From Priapulus caudatus (taxonomy: Eukaryota > Priapulida > Priapulimorpha > Priapulimorphida > Priapulidae): a stretch of DNA of 38,423 nucleotides. The number at the start of each line of letters is the position of its first letter. Within the stretch, counting starts at the first letter, position 1. Below are positions 22,570 through 32,431 of the stretch, in pieces. The notes under the pieces were generated by a model. The model searched no databases. It saw nothing but the letters and a program-made list of their open reading frames with translations, and was not told the origin of the DNA. The stretch spans positions 249,852 through 288,274 of the forward strand of contig NW_014577140.1 in assembly GCF_000485595.1 (NCBI RefSeq), given 5' to 3'. Position numbers and translations under genes: made by a program.

Positions 22570-25030
22570 GTGATATGTGCAAACCTTGGCTTATAGTAGA
22601 GCAAAGCCCAGATGTGTCACCTGTGTATTGGTGTGTCTTAAAAACTATTACACCATTTTACAACCTATTTACTTGTTATATTTTGTTGCTAACTAAAATT
22701 CCAAGGTTCTTTGATATGGGAAGTAGAGTGAGTACAGTATATAGAGTAAATGTTGACTTCATGGGAAGCTTTACAACAGGACTGAGACATCTTCCTCGTT
22801 GCCTTTTTACCGTTTCTGTTTTTGAAATTAAAATTGTTAATTACCAAATGTTCACAGAGAGGTTGCATGATATAGTTGAATGATAGCAAATGAATGTTTT
22901 ATTGGTAAAATTGTATCTAGATATGTAAACGAGCAGACACAGGTAGTTATTTAATTAGGAGATTTTGGCACTTTTTATTCAACTTGTTGGAACACTATTG
23001 GCAAAATCCTATTCCATTTAAAGCGGCACTGTATTTTCATCGTTTAGTTTCTATCCACATAAATCCCAGCAGGCATCATCTACTACAATTTTCTGCTAAT
23101 CTTTGCTCCTGACAGGTCAGTCATACGTACTCCCTATAGGTTTATCCAGAACTGTGCGCTGAATACCAGCACTGTTTATGTCCTTGAGTTTAAATTTACA
23201 ATATATGCAACATTAAAAAATAACGGCGGATAAAGATGTTAGTTTAAGTATTTCATCATTATTGTGAAAATGTTTAATTCTATTTGGTGCGTTTTCATAT
23301 AAGAGTTCCCTTACGTAATAACCGATTATTGTTAGCAGTATTAGTATGATTTTCAATACTCCAACCGATTTAGGTCAATTTGTTTTGTGTCACTAAAGAG
23401 CACGATATACATTGATGTACTTTGTATAGTGATTGTGTGATGTAGCAGAATGCCAATACTAATTTCCTAATTTCCTTACTTTCATACGTGGAATGTTGTG
23501 TTTATGCACTTGCACGGATACAAACTAGTTGGAGTTTTTAGATCTATTCATAAAACTACAATATTTTCATTATATTTTCTAATTTGGTGAGGAAAACTGC
23601 AGTTTGAACTGAGTTATACCAAGAGTATTCGACGAAAATCAACCGTCTACATGTGCCTTCTAGATATAGGGGTAACAGGGTACATGAACACCTGTGACCT
23701 AACTGGGTTCAGCTAAAAAGAATACCAGTTCTCAGATTATGTATTGAGTGAAGTTTAAAGAAACTACTTCTGCGCACTTTTTGACTTGTTGTGTAGTGAA
23801 CGTAATGATTTATGAGAATATAGCAAGTAAAATATGTGCACCGCGCTATCTATGCTGTTCGACGTACCTCCATGAATATCCAGAGGGTGAATTAATATGA
23901 ATGGTTTACAAGTAGTGTACACAAGATTGTATTTCTCTTGTTACTGTAAGAAATTTCTCATCATACAATCAAACCTGCATATAATGGTCACTAACTACAT
24001 TTCAATGAGACGCTTGATTCCGTGGACATTTTTGCGAAAAATGCAGAATACTCCAGCAGTAGTATTGACCATTTCGCTACTTTTCGTTACATGTTGTGAG
24101 TCTGGCACGTGAAGCATACATTTACACCCGCGCGAGCTATATTGTGCGCATGTAGTTAATGAACTACGCTGTATATGTTAATGGTAGTTATATGTCCTCA
24201 GCTAAGTTGCACATTTTTAATGACTTGTAGATCGAATTCATGCCAGGAAACTTTAATTCAGTTGCTTAGTAAAGATTGCTTATAGCTCCAGGAAACGGTC
24301 GTACATCGAAAGATCTGTGTACTGACGTCGGTCTCGCAGCCTGGTCAGGCTTCATTGCTTATTGAACTGAGCCGGTTTACTCGTTCGTGTCATGACCGGC
24401 ATCTGATTAGTTATATTAGTAACCGAAAGTTAATTTTAGAAGTGGGTTTATTTACTTTACAGTACGGAATATGGATTTATATTGAATATGACTTGGTTAT
24501 ATGGTAACGCGACCTGACGTTTAGCTGGAGAGTCACAATTGGGCTAAAACATCACTTTGTGGTAAAAGCCCGGGATAAGACACGTAACTATAGCTGTTTA
24601 TGAGTAAAAAAATTACTGTATTTTGTAATTGCATATAGTATTGTGGTGATCGTAACGCTGTTCTGAAACATCTGTTATCACCTGTAAAGACAGTCGGCGT
24701 GTATTGAGTGCGCCACGTGAAACCTTATAGATACACCCTGAAGCTCACTAACAGTAACATAAATAATCAACCGATCTAAATTTGTCATTCTTTTAATAAA
24801 TAAACGGAATTATCGATTCACGAACAACCAATTTTCGCTATAAAACTAGGAATTTGATTTGTTTGAACCGTTCTTGTCACTGAGTTTGCATTGTTTTTTG
24901 CAGGAAAGAAGTGCAAACCCTGCTGGGGGAAAAAACGAAAACGAAACTATTTGAACGTGTTCCTCTATTTGCCTGTTCTTTTCTGGCATCTCAGTACTGA
25001 GTGTGTGGATATTGTGAGTTGACCCGTGAA
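22570..25030. other. Gene-free stretch downstream of TMBIM6
   Basis: AT-rich intergenic DNA. TTTAAAGCGGCACTGTATTT at 23017-23036 resembles the TTAAAGGGACAGTA end of the element at 20906, but I found no matching second end. The plus frame 22575-22883 (102 codons) runs across the terminator region and has no recognisable family. Confidence 0.5.
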
Positions 25031-25084
25031 GAACTAACGTGTACAGATGGGAGATATCGGACACATAGTTACCAGTACTAAATC

Positions 25085-25686
25085 AGCACTTTACAGCACG
25101 GAACACTTATAAGACATACTTACCTGTACTAATGTCACCACGTTTTTACACAGGGAAGCTCGTACAGACGATACACACCGTAATCTAAATCACACGTTAC
25201 ACACGGAAGCTTACAGATCATATCTACCGTACTAAATTCAACTCGGACGTACACACGAAGCTTACAGACATCTACGCCGTACTAACACTCACACGCTTAA
25301 ACCACCCCCCCCCCCGGAAGCTTACAGACATATCTACCGTAACTAAATCACGACGTTCACAAAAAAACGGAAAAAAAAAAAAGCTTAAGTTCATACTACC
25401 GTACCTAACACTCCACGATCGTTCACACACGAAGCTTGCAGACCATAGTCTACTACCGTGAACTAAATCACACGTTACACCCCACGCGACCAAGCTTACC
25501 CAGACATCACCCTACCCGTACTAAATCACAAGCATGTTACACCCCGCGCACGCGAAAGCTTACAGACACTACCGTACTAAGTCCAGCACGTTACACACCG
25601 GAAGCGTACCAGAGACATACTACTGTACTAAGTCACACGTTTACACACGGAAGCTTACGGACATAATAGCGTACTAAATCGCATGT
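25085..25686 (+). repeat. AAGCTT-bearing 46-60-bp tandem repeat, about 12 units
   Basis: Units have the order GAAGCTTACAGACATATC, then TACCGTACTAAATCACACG, then TTACACACG. About 12 copies are recognisable from 25085 to 25686, most with a HindIII site AAGCTT. Copies differ by many indels and homopolymer inserts (C run at about 25305, A runs at about 25360 and 25370), which stretch the period from 46 to about 60 bp. Confidence 0.9.
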
Positions 25687-25850
25687 ATGTGCGCGTGCGT
25701 GCATCTATGTGCGCGTATGTACGTGCATGCGTACGTGCATGTGTGTGTGCACGTGCGTACGTACATGTGTGTGTGTGCGCATGCGTACGTGCATGTGTGT
25801 GCGCGCGTGCGTACGTGCATGCTTGCTGCCGGTTGCGTACGTGCATGCTG
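25687..25850. repeat. GTGC/GTAC alternating purine-pyrimidine microsatellite
   Basis: Words such as GTGCGCGTGCGTGCA and GTACGTGCATGCGTACGTGC alternate purine and pyrimidine for about 160 bp. It abuts the AAGCTT repeat directly. The long open frames here are low-complexity by-products. Confidence 0.9.
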
Positions 25851-28800
25851 CTGTAACCCGTGCGTACTGCACGTGTTGCCCGCCGCCCCCACGTACTAGA
25901 TATTGTGTGCGTATGTGTTAATTGTGAGTGCGTGCGTGATTGCGGGCATGTGTGTGCGTTATTTTTTATGGTTTGTGGTTAGTTCCAACGGACGGTGAAG
26001 CATTAATACCGCGCATTACGTAAGTAAGTAATGCGTCCCCCCAAAACGTATATATATCGTAATGCGAAAATCCGTCCAACGCCGACTCCCGCGTTTTTCT
26101 ATGACATGTCATACGATTAATATAGCATTGGAGAGGTCATTTCCGTGGAAAATTTCATCTAATAAACTTCTATCACAAGGAAAACGCCTTAAATACACAT
26201 AAAATTCTTAAAAAAGAGATATAACGAGTTATACACATTTTATACTTTATTTTGTAACCAAAGTATCATGATATATTACATATCAGTGTTCACATGTACA
26301 TGTTCGTTTGATGAGATATGCCGTGTGTGAGCGACCTTTGACGTGTCGCGGTGTCGTGTGTGTGCAGTCGTGTGTGCTGATCATGTGTATGTAGTGTGCG
26401 ATACGATGCGTGCGTTCATATAATGTGTATTAGTGAATTATGTGATGTGCAGGCTGTAGATTGTAGCTGTATTCGTCGCATGCCTTATGTCGTAGTGGGC
26501 AGTTGACTGACTTGAGTGTAGTGATGCTAGTATTATTAGCTTCTGTGCGCTGTGTGTCCCCGTGTGCTCGTGCTGTGTAGATAAGATGTCGTAGTGTGTT
26601 TAGATGTTGTGTCTCGTGCTGTGTCGTGGTGAGAGTGATGAAGAAGATCGGAGAGAAGAGAAGAAAAACGAACGAGAGCGAGACTTTCAGAAAAGAGATA
26701 AAGTTTGAGAGAAGAAGAGAAGCGACTACCCGCAGCGACAAACTGCACACTTCGTCTGTGTCTGCTGTGTCGTGCGTACTGTGCGTTGCGTTCACTGCTG
26801 CTGACCGCGTAGGATCAGTCGAGAGAAAATGCTTCACTTGTGACTCTCAAAATGTCGCGAATGCGGGTTGCTCGCAACGCCAGCCACATTCGGGGCCCGG
26901 TGGTGGTGTGTTGCGGTTGCGTGCCGTGCGCGTGCGTGAGAGATGAAGGAAAATGCCGTCGAGATCACAGGGAACTCAGCACTTGCGTGCCTGCTATAAG
27001 AGAGGCGATGCATGTTTTGGGTGATTGTTATGTGCTTACGCTAGTTTGGGTGGTGGTAAGCGGGCTGTGAACGGAGAAAAGTGAAGTGAGTGTGCGTTCT
27101 AACGAGGCAGACCACAAAGCGGCAAGTTCTAAACTGCATCACAGCGCGTCCCATGAGTTTGGTCCGTCTGCGCTTTTAGCAGCTTGAGTCCTGTTGCAGT
27201 TATACTGCATACGCGGGCATAGATGTGTGCGTGACCGTACGTCGGTGCACGGAGCATTCTTTGCCTATTGATTTGTCACGTTGTCGCTGTACCTAGTCGT
27301 ACATCTTATGAGTGACTCTACGTAAAGTCCGTGATCTCCACACACTCAGGTCTAATACTGTGTTCTGCTTCATCACCTTCAATTTTTATGGCTAGATACT
27401 GTCCTCTGTTTCCTGAAATACATTTTGTGTCTCCTGACCGGTCCTTCGTTCCTTCCCCCCATCAGTTGCCATTGGCACGCCCCCGTTCTAGTGCATAAGA
27501 ATAACATACCCCGCTTGTCGTCGCTCAAATTAGTACTAAATATCGTCGGTACTTGCGCCTTCGCTTTTTGCAACCAGCCATTGTCTTGCTGGTGATACTA
27601 TTAACATGCCACTGAGTTGCACACCTAAGCTCTGCTGGGACAAATATTTAACACACGAACCTAGTAACCTTAATTTTAACTAAATTGGACAGCTCCTCCA
27701 TCGAAGCCCATACAATATCATGTTGGTCCCGATATTTATACTCGGGCAATTTCTGTATCTAAATATCATGTGGTCTAAAGAATTTCAAAAAACATTAAAT
27801 AAAACCCCCAGCCGCGATTAATTAATGTAAGGTCTATTAAATAGCATTTCACAAACTAACGAAGTAAAATTCGTAATCTATATGTTCATCTCATCCTTCA
27901 TATCCAAAAAAAAATAAATCAAGTAACTTTAAAAATAATTAACCTACGAATCTTATAAAGAATGGCATGAGTAACTGTTTCCCATCATAGAGTCACAGTT
28001 ACTAACAACTAAACTTATTTTTTTAAAACCACCTGTAGAATCCGAGGAAACTATTATCCCGCCAAAGCCACAGTACCACACTTCATTAACACCTCTTCGC
28101 CTAAAAATCACTAAATCACCTTCATTCATTGGTTAAACGAACTCTAAAGCCCTGAATCCCATGAAAAACTCCTTATCCTGATTCCATACCTACATAACAC
28201 TTAAAAATAATTGCTCAAGTGTATACATACACCTCATAAATAATAGGTATATAAACATCAAGGATGTCGTACCCAACCTCAAATCCCGCGACCAACGATG
28301 TCTTCAAAATTTCGAGGCTCAACAATCATTCCTGAGCGCCAAACCTGTCCAGCAGGCCACACAGGACAGGAGGAGCTACAAAGATCAAAAGACTCTACCT
28401 GTTAAGCGCAGGCCCTACAATAACAAGGAAGTACTGCACGGACACATCAAGAGCGTAAAAATATCGCGTATGCACTTACGAGCGAAGTCGACTAAAAACT
28501 TTGAGGTTCAGTGATAAGAGAAAATAGCAATCGGCGTCCAAATAAAAACCCAATATTGTAATACAGTCATATAAAGCAGAGAATACACAAATAATTAAAA
28601 TAAATACATTCTTGATATCAAGTCAAAATGTATGAAAATAATCCGATACGCGAATTATGGGTAAGTATTGCGAGGAGATTCACTGCGGCGTATTGAGTGA
28701 GCTCTTAGAGTCTTAGGCGTATCGAAATGTGCGCGACCACTTGAATGGCTATGTAAATGCGTTAAGCACCTTTGTAAGACTAGTATCTATGTCTAAGTAT

Positions 28801-31800
28801 TTAGATGAAACCTCAACAGGCACGACTATGTACCTCCAGTCAGAGTACTTTGGCAACTTGTACCTTATGGCGGCAAAGTCGCTTATGCAAATATAAAAAT
28901 TGAGAATAAATAACTAAATAACTTATGGGATTAATGCCAAGCTAACAATAACTATAAAACAGCTAAATAAAACTCTCGTTAACCTACATTCAAAGAGTAT
29001 TAAAAATATTCTCCATCTATACCTCCATGAATTATACCACCAAACTCATTGTACACTCTTATCCACGCCTTAAACTAATGGAGCCATGCTGCTGTACAAA
29101 TATAACAAGACACATATATTACTTACACAACTACTTCCGGGTCCAAAAAAGACAATTACATCAAAAATATGATGCTCACTGAAAAAGTACCGCTCTTTGT
29201 TCGAACACATAAAAGTTCACTTGACGTGTCTCGCCCACGACTTAGCCATTGCCCCACTAGCTGACCCTAAACGAGTTTAAAAACCCATAATCGAGGTTAG
29301 GCAAAGCGTGGCTGCCAAAAAAAAAATCTCGCGTTGACCTGCGCTTGATTCAACACGAAATAGTAGAGAGACAGCAGCAAAGCAGCTCTACAAAACCCAA
29401 ATCGTCTACTCCATTTTTAGTCGTCATACTGCATAGTCCATATCCGCTTGAGAAGTGGCACATCGTAATCAACGTTAACGATGACTGTAAACAGGACAAT
29501 AGTTTTAATGAATGCCGTTAGCGTCGCCGTGTGTGTCACCTTTCCGTGCCCGTGCCCAGGCGCCTTCCGTCTCCCGTCCCCGTCAACAAAGTTGGGCACA
29601 AAAACTAAACCGCGTCGACGTACAGGCACGGATATTCGGAGGCACATTCGCGGCGGGATCCGTCCAAACGAGTTGGATTCGAAGCTGGGGTCAAAGGTCA
29701 AGGTCAAGAGTGTAAAAGAAGGGGGAAGCATTCACGTCCTTAACTTAAGGTATAGGGAGAAATGCAGAATTGCGGCACAAATCTAAACGCTCGACCTAGG
29801 CTCGCGATAGTTGGTGTATAGCATGCATGCGTAGGAAAAGCCATCACTGTGCCGCAATTGTGAGGTCCCAGTCAATAGTCAATGGGCACAGGGCAGATGT
29901 TAGCCATTTTCTGAGACCATGGTCTGACGGAGCGATTCAAAAACTTATTGTTCAGCGTTGACCTAGTAAATTTGTTTAATGGGCATTATTGAAAGGACCA
30001 TGAATATACTTTCTGCTGACATCCAGAGTAAGTTCAGATACACTTTGACCCTCAAGAGGAGTGGTTAAACATTGGATTTGTTGAGCTGTCTGTTAGAAAG
30101 AATTCTGAACTGCGGGTTTGCTAGTAGAATCTATAGTACATGCCTGGATGTATGAGGCACATAGTCAAGCAGTGAAATTTCAAAAGCTAAATTTGGTTGA
30201 AGAAGGTTTATGCTCCTTATCGTATAATTTTCTATGGCATTCCTGTACTGGTCAAGTGTGTTAGCATGTAATATGTCACACTGGCCAGTGGTACTGTGTA
30301 GTTTTTTTGCCTGGCGTTCAATTAGTTAGCAGGTGGCAGCTTCTTATTTTAGCCTGTAGGCTTGCGTGAGGTCAATGGGATCGTGCTTACCTATTCTGTC
30401 TTGAAATAGTTGTTGCTACTCTAGCGATGGAGCTTCCAGCTCTTTAATCTGAAGACACTTAAACGTAACGGCATCTCTTGGCACTTTCAATAAGATCCAA
30501 CGTGAACATTCTTTAAGAAGGTTCCTATATAACATTCCCTCAAATGCTTCCACTGTTTCGTCATTGTATGTGAACACATTTGGTGACTAAACAGGTTACT
30601 AGAATCCCAGCCACTCCACCACAGAGTCACCGCAGTAGCTACGTTAGAGTGACGCTGTCGCTCGCGCGCAGCTTGTTGTTTATTTGAAGTAACAGTGTTG
30701 CAGTTGTTATAGAAAACAATACTGTCTGTGTACGATAATCGAGCTGTGTCTACGTGGAATCACACGAAAGCCTGAAGAAATTCTCGCGTTTCGCGTCCCG
30801 GTTGTGCAGTTTATGTAAATGGCTGAAGTACAGGCTATTAGGCGGCGGCACTGCATTTTGGGAAACTACCACGCTGCTTTCCCAACTCCCGTCCTGAGCT
30901 CGTTCAAATGCCTCCAGTGGAGCAATTGCAATAATGCGGCGGGAAAAATGAGTCACGATGACGCCGGTGGGTGTTTTCCTGAATTCTGACCAGCCATTTA
31001 ACATAAACTGTGCATGCGGGAGCGAACGCGAGAATTTCGTCAGGCTTTGTGTAATTCGCGCGTGACACATGCTCGGTTTACGGAAACAGCAGACAGTATG
31101 TTTTTTAATAACAAGTGAAAACACTGTTCTTCAAATAGAAACAAAGATGGAGTAGAGATGGTTGAATGTTTATGGTATTGTATCGTGTGAAATCAAGCGA
31201 GCATCGAGCTGTCGAATTTTTGGCAGCAACGCTTTCTACCTGCTTATATATTTTATGTGATCAGTGTGCAGCGCAGCCAGTGTTCTGTTTGGCAGGATAA
31301 GCATTTGGACGCGCACCTTCGCAGCGCAAATTGTCCAGCATCACATCCCAGGTGCAAAATGAGAGCTACTATCAGAAACCGTTAAGAACTGGTACCTACA
31401 ATCCAGATTTCGTTTTATCTGTAAGCCGCCCTTTCACTACTTTTACCTGCAAAACGCTCCAAGTGCCTGTGCCGTTAACCTTATATCAATCGCGTCCCCC
31501 GCTCTTGACTTGTGTGTCAGTGTGACAATGTGTGCAGACTGGCCCCTAAATACAATGTAATCAAACAGTAGCAGAGTTTGGTTTGCCCCGTGAAATTTAC
31601 CGCGTAGACAGCGAAGTAAGTTATGAATACTAATAACGACACTGGAATACTATATTGTAAAGGTTCAACATAATACTGAGAGTACATAATAGGAGATACA
31701 TAATCTCCTATTATGTACTCTTGATAATACAATACAAGTTAAAAAAATTCATATAAGAGAATAATTTTTTGAGATGTACATATAGTTTCACAGTTTTTAC

Positions 31801-31865
31801 ACGATTTTCCAATGGATAGGTGTTAGGCCGCTTTCTGGGTAATAACTGGGTAGAGTAATGTTATA
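25851..31865. other. About 6 kb without a supportable gene
   Basis: It contains a purine-rich patch at 26636-26730, a strongly G-poor plus strand at about 27950-29150, clustered AGGTCA sites at 29688-29706, and a CpG-rich patch at 30600-31100. AATTGCGGCACA at 29768-29779 is inverted at 29848-29859, and CGCATTAC at 26012-26019 is inverted at 26028-26035. Several frames of 100-124 codons exist (minus 29417-29731, minus 30750-31124, plus 26596-26946), none with a recognisable domain or splice support. Confidence 0.5.
31679..31721. repeat. Perfect 19-bp inverted repeat, 5-nt loop
   Basis: AGAGTACATAATAGGAGAT at 31679-31697 is exactly inverted at 31703-31721 with loop ACATA. It lies in AT-rich DNA upstream of CNEP1R1 and is a strong potential cruciform or RNA hairpin. 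Confidence 0.9.
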
Positions 31866-32307
31866 CCCCGTACAGACTACGAATTTGATATGGTACTAAA
31901 CTAGCGCGCGTTTAACGCGAGCTAAAAATTGCAGTGTGTACACGCTATCGCGCTCCAAATACGCGCTGGCCCGCTCCAAGTTAGCCCCCCTTACGAAGCA
32001 GGGCTATCTTGGTGCGCACCAAGTTATCCCGCTCTAACTCTGTGTGTGTACGCAATCGGTGCCTAACGCGCGCTAAGTTTCGCAATGCTCATGCGCATAG
32101 CCTTATTTAGGTCACGTACGCTCGCTCGCACGCACGCTCGCTGTACCTCGCTGTCTGCAGGGTGACGTGGCGAGCAGGGAACTGAGCGATGGGAGAACTG
32201 ATGACTCATTTAAAGTAGGGCCAAATATGCAGTCTGTACGCTCCTAGTTAGCGCGCGCTAAGTTAACGTGCGTCTGACGCATGCTAAAATTCATAGTCTG
32301 TATGGGG
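31866..32307. mobile_element. 442-bp inverted-repeat element rich in GCGCGCTAA words, just upstream of CNEP1R1
   Basis: The left end CCCCGTACAGACTACGAATT and the inverted right end CCCCATACAGACTATGAATT match at 18 of 20 positions. The interior carries many CGCGC-TAA words, including the perfect palindrome TTAGCGCGCGCTAA at 32248-32261. The flanks TTATA and TTTTA are similar but not a certain target duplication. There is no coding capacity. It ends 114 bp before the CNEP1R1 ATG, so it may contribute promoter or 5' UTR sequence. Confidence 0.75.
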
Positions 32308-32353
32308 TTTTAGTCTCGCAGCCTGGTCCGGCTAACACTGCCCCTACTAGTTC

Positions 32354-32373
32354 TAGTAGTAGTACTACTACTA
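32354..32373. repeat. 20-bp perfect TAG/CTA palindrome
   Basis: TAGTAGTAGTACTACTACTA is self-complementary and lies 48 bp upstream of the CNEP1R1 ATG, between the inverted-repeat element and the start codon. Confidence 0.85.
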
Positions 32374-32421
32374 CTAGTATATAGTGTATTTTTGGGAAAT
32401 TGTTGCAGTTTGACTTGCAAA

Positions 32422-32431
32422 ATGAGCTCAG
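32422..32431 (+). CDS. CNEP1R1: CNEP1R1 coding exon 1 (10 nt)
   Basis: ATGAGCTCAG is followed by the donor GTTAAT. The single trailing G joins AT of the next exon to make the Asp codon of DLKAF. The ATG has A at -3. TTGTTGCAG at 32400-32408 could be an acceptor, making this the end of a small exon (32409-32431) after a 5' UTR intron. The donor is weak, so an alternative upstream first exon is possible. Confidence 0.65.

Noticed and set aside
22575-22883. Plus-strand 102-codon frame after the TMBIM6 poly(A) signal
   Set aside because: No family recognised and it lies just past an AATAAA; probably chance.
28182-28514. Open plus-strand frame of about 110 codons lacking ATG, and neighbouring frames that look longer if TAA/TAG are read as Gln
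   Set aside because: Length is within chance expectation for G-poor DNA, and the number of in-frame stops nearby is about random. There is no basis for a variant genetic code, since both real genes use TAA as stop.
30750-31124. Minus-strand 124-codon frame in the CpG-rich patch
   Set aside because: CpG-rich DNA lacks stops; no domain or partner exon was recognised.
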